DNA of 64,000 bases from Hominenteromicrobium sp900549945 (GTDB lineage: Bacteria > Bacillota > Clostridia > Oscillospirales > Acutalibacteraceae): NCBI GenBank assembly GCA_902472305.1, contig CABRNK010000014.1, positions 6,720-70,719 of the forward strand, written 5' to 3'. Numbering within the stretch: position 1 is the first letter of the stretch; every line of letters starts with the position of its first letter. The notes beneath the pieces were generated by a model. It was not told the origin of the DNA, did no database searches, and saw only the letters and a list, made by a program, of their open reading frames with translations. Shown piece after piece: positions 26,386-34,754 of the stretch. Both the position numbers and the translations under genes were made by a program.

Positions 26386-28584
26386 ATGATGAAACAGTAC
26401 AAGGGAAATGACAGCAGAAAGCAGGGCTTTCAAAGAAGAAACCGCTTCGAGCGGAAAAGCGACGCCGTGCTGAGCAGCGTGGAGGAGAAGATTCTCACGG
26501 CGCTGCGCGAGGAAGATGTGCACGACTGGGGCGCGCGGCGGCTGCTGCGCAAATCGGGTATTTCGAACGAGAACGCGTTTTACGACGCGCTGCACAGCTT
26601 AAAGGATAAGCGGCTGATTTTGATGGACCGCCAGCACAACGTGAAGCTGATCCCGGTCGAGGACGACGTGACGGCAACGCTCGTCTCGCTTTCGAAGAGC
26701 TTCGGCTTTGCCCGCCCGGTCGACGGCGGCGAGGATATTTTCATCCACGGCAGCGCGCTCAAGGGGGCGCTCGTCGGCGATACGATCATCGTCGGCGATA
26801 TCCGCAAGGAGGACCGCGGCCCCGCGGGGCGCGTGCGCAGCATCGTGGAGCACAAGAAGGCGGAGACGACAGGCACCGTTTCGGTGACGCCCGAGGGCGT
26901 CGAGGTGATCCCCGACAACGCGATCCGCTACAATTTAAAGCTGCAGCAGCGCGACCTGAACGGCGCGAAGGACGGCGACAAGGTGCTCGTCTCGCTCGAG
27001 CAGGACTACCGCGGCGACTGGACGCGCGCGGCCGTGCAGAAGGTGTTCGGCCCTGGCCGCAGCGCGCGCGTCTGCGCGGACGCGATCATCGAGCGGTACG
27101 GCATCCCGACCGTGTTCCCCACAGAGGCGCTGCAGCACGCCGAGAACGTCGGCAGTGCGCCGATCCCCGCGGAGGAATATGAAAAGCGTCTCGACCTGCG
27201 CGGCGAGGCGATCTTCACGATCGACAGCGCCGACGCGAAGGACCTCGACGACGCGATCTCCGTCATGCGCACGGCGGAGGGCTACGCGCTCGGCGTGCAC
27301 ATTGCGGACGTTTCCCACTATGTCCGGGAGGATACCCCGGTCGACCGCGAGGCGCTCGTGCGCGGCACGTCGGTCTATTTTGCCGACCGCGTGGTCCCGA
27401 TGCTGCCCGAGGTGCTCTCGAACGGCGCGTGCTCGCTGAACGCCGGCACCGACAAGCTCGCGTTCTCGGCGCTCGTGCAGCTCGACAGCGACGGAAAGAT
27501 CACGGGCTACGATTTCAAAAAGACGATTATCAACTCGAAGGTGCGCGGCGTGTACAAAGAGGTCAATACGATTCTCGACGGCACGGCGACGCCGGAGATC
27601 CTCGAAAAATACGCGCCGGTCATGGAATCCCTGCGGACGGCGAAGGAGCTCGCAGACATTCTAAAGGAGAATTCCTCGGCCCGCGGCACGATGGATTTCG
27701 ACAGCGGCGAATCCCGTTTCGTGCTCGATGAAAACGGCGTGTGTATCGACATCATGCCGCGCGTTTCGGGCGAGGCGGAGCAGCTCATCGAACAGATGAT
27801 GATCACGGCGAACATCGCGGCGGCAAAGTTCTCGCTCGACCACAAGCTGCCGTTTTTGTACCGCGTGCACGGCACGCCGGACCCGAAGCGCGTGGAGGAG
27901 CTGATTAAGCTCCTGAAGCTCGTCGGCGTACCGTGCCGCGAGATCGAAAAGCCGAAGCCGGAGACGCAGGACTTCGCCGCGATTCTCGACCGCGTGCGCG
28001 GCCTGCCGACCGAGCAGCTCGTCTCGCAGCGGCTTCTGCGCACGATGGAGAAGGCGCGCTACGCGACCGAGGAGACCGGCCACTTCGGCCTCGCGCTCGC
28101 GGATTACAGCCACTTTACCTCGCCGATCCGCCGCTACCCGGATACCTCGATCCACCGCATTCTCTCTGCCTTTGCCGGCGGCATGCCGGCGGAGGAGGTG
28201 CGCCGCCGCTACGGCGCGTTTGTGGAGACCGCCGCGCGGGAATCCTCGCAGAATGAGGTGCGCGCGCTGATGGCGGAGCGCGACGCCGAGGACTGCTACA
28301 TGGCCGAGTACATGAGCCAGCATATCGGCGAGCATTTTGAGGGCACCGTCAGCGGCGTGACGCAGCGCGGCGTTTTTGTCCGGCTGGAAAACAGCGTCGA
28401 GGGCTTTGTCTCGCTCGAGAGCTTCACCGGCGAGGAGTTTGTTTTCGACGGCCTCATCACGCACCGCAGCGCAAAGCGCGAGCTGACCATTGGCAGCGCG
28501 CTGCCGATCATCGTGGCTTCGGCGTACGTCGCGACCGGCAAGGTCGATTTTCTGCCGGATCTCGAAAAGGAAGCGCAGGCCTGA
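26386..28584 (+). CDS. rnr: Ribonuclease R
   Basis: 732-residue 3'-5' exoribonuclease of the RNB family. N-terminal winged-helix region (~30-90), cold-shock/OB domains, RNB catalytic core beginning FTIDSADAKDLDDAIS with the magnesium-binding aspartates, and a C-terminal S1 domain (EHFEGTVSGVTQRGVFVRLEN). Degrades structured RNA and assists trans-translation. ATG 26386, followed at once by a second ATG; GGATAGG is ~5 bases upstream. Full length for the family. Confidence 0.93.
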   Translation: MMKQYKGNDSRKQGFQRRNRFERKSDAVLSSVEEKILTALREEDVHDWGARRLLRKSGISNENAFYDALHSLKDKRLILMDRQHNVKLIPVEDDVTATLVSLSKSFGFARPVDGGEDIFIHGSALKGALVGDTIIVGDIRKEDRGPAGRVRSIVEHKKAETTGTVSVTPEGVEVIPDNAIRYNLKLQQRDLNGAKDGDKVLVSLEQDYRGDWTRAAVQKVFGPGRSARVCADAIIERYGIPTVFPTEALQHAENVGSAPIPAEEYEKRLDLRGEAIFTIDSADAKDLDDAISVMRTAEGYALGVHIADVSHYVREDTPVDREALVRGTSVYFADRVVPMLPEVLSNGACSLNAGTDKLAFSALVQLDSDGKITGYDFKKTIINSKVRGVYKEVNTILDGTATPEILEKYAPVMESLRTAKELADILKENSSARGTMDFDSGESRFVLDENGVCIDIMPRVSGEAEQLIEQMMITANIAAAKFSLDHKLPFLYRVHGTPDPKRVEELIKLLKLVGVPCREIEKPKPETQDFAAILDRVRGLPTEQLVSQRLLRTMEKARYATEETGHFGLALADYSHFTSPIRRYPDTSIHRILSAFAGGMPAEEVRRRYGAFVETAARESSQNEVRALMAERDAEDCYMAEYMSQHIGEHFEGTVSGVTQRGVFVRLENSVEGFVSLESFTGEEFVFDGLITHRSAKRELTIGSALPIIVASAYVATGKVDFLPDLEKEAQA

Positions 28585-28670
28585 TGCGATAAATTCCCCT
28601 TTGCCCGCATATAGCTTTAGAGAGATTCCCGGGCTTCCGGCTTTCTAAAAAAGGCAAAGGAGAGATCCGT

Positions 28671-28850
28671 ATGCGGTTTATAAAAACGCTGCTTGGCTCG
28701 GCGCTGCTCGGCGTCGGCGCGCTCGCGGCGCTGTACCTGCTCGCGCCGTACACCGGTATCGCGGTGCCGGTCAGCCGGCTGAGCGTTCTCGTTTCCGCCG
28801 CGCTCGGCGTGCCGGGCGTGACGCTGCTCGTGCTCCTCGATATGCTCTGA
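28671..28850 (+). CDS. BofA-like pro-sigma-K processing inhibitor family protein
   Basis: 59-residue membrane protein MRFIKTLLGSALLGVGALAA... with two hydrophobic stretches and a C-terminus ALGVPGVTLLVLLDML that matches the LG-x-PG-x-x-LL pattern of BofA. In Bacillus BofA holds the sigma-K protease complex inactive in the forespore membrane; the short clostridial relatives are assigned by similarity only. Ribosome site AAAGGAGAG seven bases upstream. It supports a spore-forming host. Confidence 0.7.
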   Translation: MRFIKTLLGSALLGVGALAALYLLAPYTGIAVPVSRLSVLVSAALGVPGVTLLVLLDML

Positions 28851-28932
28851 GCGGGCGGCCCGCCGCCCGGAAGATAAAAAAACGGCCGCCGGTGCCGAAC
28901 CGGATTTCGAAAAACAAGGATTGGTGATTCAG

Positions 28933-30048
28933 ATGATTTTTATCAACGCACAGATTCTGGACGGCGACTTCCGCCTCCGAAAGGCCGACATCGAGATCGA
29001 TGACGAGCGGATCGTCCGCCTTGCGGATACGCTCTCCTACACGGAGCACGACCTCGTCGTCGACTGCGCGGGCTACACGATCGTGCCTGGATTTGTCGAT
29101 ATCCACGTGCACGGCGGCGCCGGCGCCGATACCTGCGACGCCGATGCGCAGGGGCTGCGCGAAATGGCGAAATTCCTTTTGACGAAGGGCGTCACCTCGT
29201 TCTGCCCGACGACGATGACCGTCTCGAACGAGGAGATCGCGAAATCGCTTGAAACGGTCAGAAGCTGCATGGCGGACAAGGACGGCGCGCGGATCGTCGG
29301 CGTCAATCTGGAGGGGCCGTTTATCTCTCCGGCCAAGAAGGGCGCGCAGGGCGACGAATTCATTCAGGCGCCGGATTACGACGTGTTCAAGGCGCTTTAC
29401 GATGGCTGCGGCGGCATCATCAAGCTCGTGGACATCGCGCCCGAATGCGACGTAAAGGGCGGCTTCATCGAGAAGGCCTCGAAGCTCTGCACGGTCTCGG
29501 TCGCGCACACCGCGACGGGCTACGAGGGCGCGAAGGCGGCGTTTCAGGCGGGCGCGACGCACGCGACCCACCTTTTCAACGCGATGTCCGGCATGACGCA
29601 CCGCGCGCCGGGCGTTGTGGGCGCCGTGTTCGACACCGATACCGTGCGCGGCGAGCTGATCTGCGACGGCATCCACATTCACCCGGCCGTCGTGCGCACG
29701 GTCTTTAAGCTGATGCCCCGCCGCGTCTGCGTCGTCAGCGATGCGATGCGCCTCTCCGGCATGGAGGACGGCGGGCAGGGCATGCTCGGCGTCAACCTCG
29801 TCACCGTCAAGGACGGCAAGGCAACGCTCGAGGACGGCACGATCGCAGGCTCGGTCACGAATCTGCACGACGAGCTGAAAAACCTCGTTTCGTGGGGGAT
29901 TCCGCTCGAGAAGGCCGTGCGCGCCATGACGCTCACGCCCGCGGAGGCGATCGGCATGGAGAAGGAAATCGGCAGCATCGCCGTCGGCAAGCGCGCCGAT
30001 CTGGTCGTGCTCGACGAAAATCTTGAGATCGTCGCGGTGTACCACTGA
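28933..30048 (+). CDS. nagA: N-acetylglucosamine-6-phosphate deacetylase
   Basis: 371-residue amidohydrolase-fold enzyme that releases acetate from GlcNAc-6-P. Metal-site motif HVHGGAGAD (His-58/60), LEGPF (E127), ATHLFNAMSGMTHRAPGVVGA, and VVSDAMRLSG carrying the catalytic Asp. Start ATG 28933 preceded by AAGGATTGGTGATTCAG. Full length. nagB is not adjacent. Confidence 0.93.
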   Translation: MIFINAQILDGDFRLRKADIEIDDERIVRLADTLSYTEHDLVVDCAGYTIVPGFVDIHVHGGAGADTCDADAQGLREMAKFLLTKGVTSFCPTTMTVSNEEIAKSLETVRSCMADKDGARIVGVNLEGPFISPAKKGAQGDEFIQAPDYDVFKALYDGCGGIIKLVDIAPECDVKGGFIEKASKLCTVSVAHTATGYEGAKAAFQAGATHATHLFNAMSGMTHRAPGVVGAVFDTDTVRGELICDGIHIHPAVVRTVFKLMPRRVCVVSDAMRLSGMEDGGQGMLGVNLVTVKDGKATLEDGTIAGSVTNLHDELKNLVSWGIPLEKAVRAMTLTPAEAIGMEKEIGSIAVGKRADLVVLDENLEIVAVYH

Positions 30049-30116
30049 TTGGGAAAAACGGAGCGATCCGTTTGGGATTGGAATTTGGGATTGGAAATAG
30101 AAAGGAAGGAAGTCCT

Positions 30117-31415
30117 ATGTATTGCATCCATTGTGGAAGAAAGCTGCCGGAGGACGGCTCCGTCTGCGCCTGCGGCAATTTGCAGCCGGGGCAGAATGTG
30201 CCGGCAGAACCGCAGGCCGCCGCGCCGGTGGAAGCGCCCGCACCAGCCATTTCGGCCGCACAGCCCGCGGAGCAGCCCGCTGTGGCAGAACCGCAGGCCG
30301 CCGCGCCGGTGGAAGCGCCCGCGCCGGCCATTTCGGCCGCACAGCCCGCGGAGCAGCCCGCTGTGGCAGAACCGCCGGCAGAACCGCCGGCAGAACCGCA
30401 GGCTGCCGCGCCGGTGGAAGCGCCCGCGCCAGTCATTTCGGCCGCACAGCCTGCACAGGCGCCGGCGTATGCCCAGCAGCCTGCGCCGTATGGGCAGCCG
30501 TATACGGATACATATCAGCCGCAGAACCCGTACGCACAGCCGTACGTGCAGAACCCATATGCGCCGCGCGCGGCGTACCCGTACCAGCCCGCGCAGCAGG
30601 CGCGCCCGTTCGCGGCGGCGTGTGCGGCGGTCAAGTCGCTGGCCGCGTCACCTCTGTTCCTGATCGGCACGATTTTTGTGTCGCTGGGCTTCCTGCTCAG
30701 CCTGATTTCCGCGTTCATCCCGGTCAATTACGCCCGGCTGTTTAGCATGCTGCCGCCGGAGGTTTACTACGCGCTCGATTTTTCCGACCTGCAATATCAG
30801 CTCTACATGCTTCAGGACGGCTCCGTGCTCACGGCCTTCCTATTCCAGCTTCCCGGCCTGATCCTCTCGGCACTGGCCGTGGCCGGGCTCTGGATGACCT
30901 TTGCGTCCGGCAAAAGCGGGAGCAGCCCGACGCTCAAGACCTCCGGCCTCACAATTTTGAAGGTTCTTCAGGTGTTCTCGGTCGTCGGCTATGCGGTGCT
31001 GGCGCTGCTGCTCGTCATCCTGTTGGTGATCGTGCTGGTCACCGCTGTTTCAGCCAGTGGAGTCTATGATTTCGTCGGCGCTGCGATGGCTACGCTGGCT
31101 GTCATCCTGCTGGCGCTTCTCGCGGTGATTGCACTCCTGATCGTTTACAGCGCAAAGGTGATCGGCTCGATCAACGCCGCGAAAGCGGCGGCCGCGGGCA
31201 GTGCGATGCTGAAAAAAGCCTCCATGTTCGTTGCGGTGCTCGGCTTCCTCATGGCGGGCTATGCGCTGATCGACCTGTACGGCACCGTTGTGTTCAGCGG
31301 CTGGCTTGCGGCGCTGCGCAATGCCTGTACCGCCGGCGCGCAGATTGTGTTCGGCATCTGCATCATCCAGTTTAACAAGAGGGTTGCCTCGCTGCGCACG
31401 CCCTCCGCGATGTGA
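30117..31415 (+). CDS. Zinc-ribbon, repeat-rich, multi-pass membrane protein
   Basis: 432 residues. An N-terminal zinc ribbon (YCIHCGRKLPEDGSVCACGN) is followed by a ~95-residue Ala/Pro/Glu-rich linker made of 27-residue repeats, then a Gln/Pro/Tyr-rich stretch, then about five hydrophobic segments (for example SPLFLIGTIFVSLGFLLSLISAFI and ALLLVILLVIVLVTAV). Zinc ribbon plus membrane region is common in uncharacterised Firmicute proteins. The linker is repeated at DNA level, so its length probably varies between strains. GGAAGGA lies eight bases upstream of the start. Confidence 0.8.
   Translation: MYCIHCGRKLPEDGSVCACGNLQPGQNVPAEPQAAAPVEAPAPAISAAQPAEQPAVAEPQAAAPVEAPAPAISAAQPAEQPAVAEPPAEPPAEPQAAAPVEAPAPVISAAQPAQAPAYAQQPAPYGQPYTDTYQPQNPYAQPYVQNPYAPRAAYPYQPAQQARPFAAACAAVKSLAASPLFLIGTIFVSLGFLLSLISAFIPVNYARLFSMLPPEVYYALDFSDLQYQLYMLQDGSVLTAFLFQLPGLILSALAVAGLWMTFASGKSGSSPTLKTSGLTILKVLQVFSVVGYAVLALLLVILLVIVLVTAVSASGVYDFVGAAMATLAVILLALLAVIALLIVYSAKVIGSINAAKAAAAGSAMLKKASMFVAVLGFLMAGYALIDLYGTVVFSGWLAALRNACTAGAQIVFGICIIQFNKRVASLRTPSAM
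30204..30470 (+). repeat. 81-bp tandem repeat inside the zinc-ribbon protein gene
   Basis: Unit starts GCAGAACCGCAGGC at 30204, 30285 and 30390; the first two units are exactly 81 bases apart and nearly identical. The third is preceded by two extra 12-base units GCAGAACCGCCG (30366-30389), hence the 24-base offset. All changes keep the reading frame. Confidence 0.9.
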
Positions 31416-31441
31416 ACCGGCGGATAAAAACGCATATTTTT

Positions 31442-31471
31442 GGGGCGGGCTGAAAACGGCCTGCCCCTTTT
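31442..31471 (+). terminator. Terminator of the zinc-ribbon protein gene
   Basis: GGGGCGGGC / GCCTGCCCC stem (one G-T pair) followed by TTTTGCAGTTTTT. Confidence 0.82.
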
Positions 31472-31482
31472 GCAGTTTTTAC

Positions 31483-31511
31483 TTTACAAAATGGCAGGAT
31501 TGCAGTACAAT
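31483..31511 (+). promoter_or_regulatory. Promoter of asnA
   Basis: TTTACA (31483-31488), 17-nt spacer, TACAAT (31506-31511). Confidence 0.7.
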
Positions 31512-31599
31512 AACAGAAACAGCTCCGCGTATCGCCTTGATGGTCTGTAACGAAAATGCAGGCGCTCGCGGTGAATCTTGCAGAAAAGGGTGGTTGTCT

Positions 31600-32607
31600 A
31601 TGCAGAGGGTTATTGTTCCGGAGGGGTATGCGCCGAGCCTCGGGCTCTATGAGACGCAGAAGGCGATCGGGCTGGTCAAAAATGTTTTTCTCGTCAAAAT
31701 CTGCGCCGCGCTGCACCTGAAGCGCGTCACGGCGCCGCTGTTCGTCGACCCGGCGACCGGCCTCAACGACGATCTGAACGGCGTGGAGCGCCCGGTGGAT
31801 TTTGATATTCCGGCCGCCGCGCTGAACGCGCAGGTTGTGCACTCGCTCGCGAAGTGGAAGCGCCTCGCGCTGTATAACTACGGCTTTTTTGTGGGCAACG
31901 GCCTCGTCACCGATATGAACGCGATCCGCCGCGACGAGGAGCTCGACAACCTCCATTCGATCTACGTCGACCAGTGGGACTGGGAAAAGGTGATCGACCG
32001 TGAGATGCGCACGCCGGCGTACCTCGAGGATACGGTGCGCCGGATCGTCAGCGCGATCTGCGGCACGCTCGACGAGCTGAAATGGCAGTTCTCCGGGCTT
32101 TCCACAGAGCTGTGCCGCGACGTGTTCTTCATCACTGCGCAGGCGCTCGAGGACCGCTACCCGGACCTTACGCCGAAACAGCGCGAGAATGTGATCGCGC
32201 GCGAGCACGGCACGGTGTTCATCGAGCAGATCGGCGGCGCGCTGAAAAGCGGCCGGCCGCACGACGGCCGCGCGCCCGATTACGACGACTGGAGCCTGAA
32301 CGGCGACCTGCTTTTCTGGCATGAGCCGCTCAACACGGCGATCGAGATCAGCAGCATGGGCATCCGCGTCGATGCCGAGTCGCTCGCGGCGCAGCTCAAA
32401 ACGGCGGGCTGCGAGGCGCGCGGCGAGCTGCCCTTTCACAAAATGCTGCTGAACGGCGAGCTGCCGCTCACGATCGGCGGCGGCATCGGGCAGTCCCGCC
32501 TGTGCATGCTGCTGCTCGGCAAGGTGCACATCGGCGAGGTGCAGGCCTCCCTGTGGGACGAGGAAACCGCCCGAATCTGCGCCGAAAAGGGCGTCGTGCT
32601 GCTGTAA
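31600..32607 (+). CDS. asnA: Aspartate--ammonia ligase (asparagine synthetase A)
   Basis: 335-residue class-II aaRS-like asparagine synthetase using ammonia. Characteristic segments YETQKAIGLVKNVF, LHLKRVTAPLFVDPATGLNDDLNGVERPV, NAIRRDEELDNLHSIYVDQWDWEKVI and the C-terminal LTIGGGIGQSRLCMLLL. Full length for the family (~330). Start ATG 31600 after AAAAGGG. Single gene between two terminators. Confidence 0.95.
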   Translation: MQRVIVPEGYAPSLGLYETQKAIGLVKNVFLVKICAALHLKRVTAPLFVDPATGLNDDLNGVERPVDFDIPAAALNAQVVHSLAKWKRLALYNYGFFVGNGLVTDMNAIRRDEELDNLHSIYVDQWDWEKVIDREMRTPAYLEDTVRRIVSAICGTLDELKWQFSGLSTELCRDVFFITAQALEDRYPDLTPKQRENVIAREHGTVFIEQIGGALKSGRPHDGRAPDYDDWSLNGDLLFWHEPLNTAIEISSMGIRVDAESLAAQLKTAGCEARGELPFHKMLLNGELPLTIGGGIGQSRLCMLLLGKVHIGEVQASLWDEETARICAEKGVVLL

Positions 32608-32622
32608 TCCGCATCAAGAGAG

Positions 32623-32667
32623 AAAACCCCGGCTTTCAGGCCCTGCAGCCTGTGCGGCCGGGTTTTT
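32623..32667 (+). terminator. Terminator of asnA
   Basis: AAAACCCCGGC ... GGCCGGGTTTTT hairpin with a ~22-base loop. Confidence 0.75.
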
Positions 32668-32712
32668 GCAACCGCAGGTTGAGCGCGCCGCTGAAATTCA
32701 ACGCACCGGTTA

Positions 32713-32741
32713 TTGGCTTTCGCTCCGTATTGCGCTATGCT
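32713..32741 (+). promoter_or_regulatory. Promoter in front of an HTH-gene remnant
   Basis: TTGGCT (32713-32718), 17-nt spacer, TATGCT (32736-32741), followed by the ribosome site AGGAAAGGGG (32759-32768). Confidence 0.5.
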
Positions 32742-32777
32742 TATGGCAGAAGGCATAACAGGAAAGGGGCATGATGG

Positions 32778-32825
32778 ATGGAAAACAAAAAGATTGGCGG
32801 GTTTATCGCGGAGAAATATGTATAA
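32778..32825 (+). pseudogene. 5' remnant of an XRE-type regulator gene
   Basis: A 15-codon reading frame, MENKKIGGFIAEKYV, starts behind a promoter and a good ribosome site. The first 12 residues are typical of the N-terminus of Firmicute XRE-family helix-turn-helix regulators (M-x-N-x-K-I-G-x-F-I-A-x-L-R-K-E), after which the similarity stops abruptly and a stop codon follows. Read as the stump of a deleted regulator gene; it could also be a functional microprotein, which I cannot exclude. Confidence 0.4.
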
Positions 32826-32839
32826 CGGGCGCTGAAAAA

Positions 32840-32882
32840 CCGGGACCGCCTCCCGCAGCTTGGCTGCGCGGGGCGGTCCCGG
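32840..32882 (-). terminator. Terminator of the MFS exporter gene
   Basis: Perfect 11-bp stem CCGGGACCGCC / GGCGGTCCCGG with a long loop; on the minus strand it is followed by TTTTTCAG. Confidence 0.85.
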
Positions 32883-32887
32883 ATATT

Positions 32888-34228
32888 TTATTCGCTTTTG
32901 TGAAGCGATTTGCTTTTTTCGGGCGGGGTGCCTTGCTCAAGCGCCCAGATGCTCGGCCTGCGGCGGAAAAACAGGCAGGTGAAAACGCCGAGGAAGCCGA
33001 TCGCGAGGAACAGCAGCGCGGCGCCCGCGCCCTTTTCCGCGCCGAACAAAGCGCTGAGGAGGCTGCCGGCGGGCTGCGCCGCCATGAACGGCTCAAAGAC
33101 GCTGTCCACGAGGAAGCCGCCGGCGAGGTAGCCGAGCGGGATCGTGAAGAATTGCAGCGTGTTGCGCGCCGCGTAGACGCGCCCCTGCATTTCGACCGGG
33201 ATGCGCGTGCGGAACAGCACGTCCATGTTGGCGTTCATCAGCGGGATGCCGATCCATCCGAGTGCGGCCGCAAAGCACCACACGGGCGGCGAGGCCCCGA
33301 ACGCGAGCAGGAAATTTTCTGTGCTCATGGAGAACAGCAGCGTGTTGCAGATCACACGCACGCGGCTTTTCGGCGCGGGGAGCAGGGAGACGAGGATGCT
33401 GCCCGCGAGCATCGCGAGTCCGGCGCAGGTATTCACGGCGCCGAGCACGCCCTCGCCGCCGTTCTGCCGCGGGAGCAGCATGGCGGGAAGCGCGGCGTTG
33501 TAGACGGAGGCGGTGAAATTGATGGCGGCGAGGAAGAGGATGAGGTCCAGAATGCCGCGGTTTTCGGCGAGATAGCGCAGGCCGCGCCCCGCGGCGCGCA
33601 GCACGGGTTCTCTGCAGCCGTCTGCGTTCCCCTTGGGGATCCGTATGCCAAAGAGCAGCGTGCAGAACGCCAGCGCAAAGGTGAGCAGGTCCACGGCGAG
33701 CACGGCGCGAAGCCCGAAGAGCCCGAGCACCGCGGTGGCGGCGGCCGGCGTCAGCACCGAATTCAGCGCGCCGGAGAGCGAGCGCAGGCCGCTCGCGCGC
33801 TGGAAATACCGCTTTGGCACCAAAAGCGTTGCGGCAACCTCAGAGGCCGGCTGCTGCACGGTGTTCATCAGGCCGTTTAGGGCGTTCAGGGCGTACAGAT
33901 GCCACACGGCAAGGCTGCCGGTATGCAGCAGGAGGAGCACGGCGACGGTCGTGCAGGCCGCGAAGAGGTCGCAGACGAGCATCGCGGCCTTTTTGCTCCA
34001 GCGGTCGCTGAGCGCGCCGGCAAAAATGCTCAGCAGCACGTAGGGCGCATACGAGCAGATCGAGAGCAGCGCCGTGCTGAGCGCGGAGCCGCTCTGCCCG
34101 TAAGACCAGACGACGAGCGCGAAGCTCATCATGCCGCTGCCGAGGGCGGAGAGCGCCTGCGTGGACCACAGCAGCAGAAATGGGCGAAGCGGGCGCAGGG
34201 CGGAAAGGTTTGTCTTGTATATTTTCAT
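32888..34228 (-). CDS. MFS efflux transporter (MefA-like subgroup)
   Basis: 446-residue major facilitator protein with 12 hydrophobic helices: FLLLWSTQALSALGSGMMSFALVVW, FAGALSDRWSKKAAMLVCDL (the motif-A loop) and SEVAATLLVPKRYFQRASGL. The layout is that of the MefA/macrolide-efflux-like group, but substrate is not predictable. AAGGAG is 12 bases upstream of the ATG at 34228. The ~168-nt leader holds a 12-codon leader ORF and a long hairpin, an arrangement typical of antibiotic-inducible genes. Confidence 0.85.
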   Translation of the reverse strand: MKIYKTNLSALRPLRPFLLLWSTQALSALGSGMMSFALVVWSYGQSGSALSTALLSICSYAPYVLLSIFAGALSDRWSKKAAMLVCDLFAACTTVAVLLLLHTGSLAVWHLYALNALNGLMNTVQQPASEVAATLLVPKRYFQRASGLRSLSGALNSVLTPAAATAVLGLFGLRAVLAVDLLTFALAFCTLLFGIRIPKGNADGCREPVLRAAGRGLRYLAENRGILDLILFLAAINFTASVYNAALPAMLLPRQNGGEGVLGAVNTCAGLAMLAGSILVSLLPAPKSRVRVICNTLLFSMSTENFLLAFGASPPVWCFAAALGWIGIPLMNANMDVLFRTRIPVEMQGRVYAARNTLQFFTIPLGYLAGGFLVDSVFEPFMAAQPAGSLLSALFGAEKGAGAALLFLAIGFLGVFTCLFFRRRPSIWALEQGTPPEKSKSLHKSE

Positions 34229-34291
34229 GGTGACTTTGCTCCTTACAGTGATTTTCTGTTTTGGAAATGCAAAGCCTGCGGACGGTCATTG

Positions 34292-34332
34292 GCTCCATGC
34301 GGTCCCGTCCGGGATCAGACCCTGCATGGAGC
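34292..34332 (-). promoter_or_regulatory. Leader hairpin of the MFS exporter
   Basis: Perfect 9-bp outer stem GCTCCATGC (34292-34300) / GCATGGAGC (34324-34332), with inner GGTC/GACC and TCCCG/CGGGA pairings. The 5' arm on the minus strand is the last part of the leader ORF, so ribosome position would decide its folding. A competing pairing GGACGG / CCGTCC exists nearer the MFS start. Confidence 0.65.
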
Positions 34333-34353
34333 GTGGACAATGCACAATATCAT
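34315..34353 (-). CDS. Putative 12-residue leader peptide
   Basis: MILCIVHAPCRV, read on the minus strand from ATG 34353 to TGA 34317-34315. Supported by a perfect AGGAGG (34367-34362) eight bases upstream, by its position between promoter and MFS gene, and by overlap of its last codons with the leader hairpin. Leader peptides of this size control erm, mef and cat-type genes by ribosome stalling; that role here is inference. Confidence 0.55.
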   Translation of the reverse strand: MILCIVHAPCRV

Positions 34354-34402
34354 CTTTTCGGCCTCCTGTCCTGCATTTTTTGATTCGATTTTGGCCGCTT
34401 TC

Positions 34403-34431
34403 AGTTTAGCACGGTGTGAAATGGGTGTCAA
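34403..34431 (-). promoter_or_regulatory. Promoter of the MFS exporter leader
   Basis: Minus strand TTGACA (34431-34426), 17-nt spacer, TAAACT (34408-34403); predicted leader ~168 nt. Confidence 0.72.
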
Positions 34432-34600
34432 ACTAAGGAAAACGGTGCAGCCGCGCTGCTGATTTATCTGTGCAAAGCGGCAAATCAGAAATAAACTTTA
34501 CGAAATTTGAGGTTATTGTTGTAAATTTTAAGCGTATATGTTATTGTATAACTGCGGGAGGGAATGCGCTCCTGCGAAAACAATTCCATCGCTTACGACA

Positions 34601-34655
34601 AAACCCGCCGGTACCGGACCCTTCCTGATTTGGTTGCCGGCGGGTTTATTTATTA
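34601..34655 (+). terminator. Orphan terminator, plus strand
   Basis: AAACCCGCCGG / CCGGCGGGTTT 11-bp stem followed by ATTTATTATTTT. No plus-strand gene precedes it: the upstream gene is transcribed away. It may end a small RNA starting near a TATAAC box at 34547-34552, or serve a leader transcript. The rest of 34432-34754 shows nothing else. Confidence 0.75.
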
Positions 34656-34754
34656 TTTTCCGCGTGGTATACTGGAAGCGCACGGCATAGTTTATCGTAT
34701 GCTTTTGGTTTTTAAACCCGTGTTTTGATCCGGAAAAGAGAGGATGCGGTGCAA

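Noticed and set aside
30204..30470. CRISPR array
   Set aside because: Direct repeats are contiguous, in frame and code for an Ala/Pro linker; there are no unique spacers and no cas genes.
34229..34431. T-box leader for the MFS gene
   Set aside because: GGGACCGCATGG superficially resembles the T-box AGGGTGGTACCGCG element but lacks the invariant bases, the specifier stem and an aaRS or amino-acid gene.
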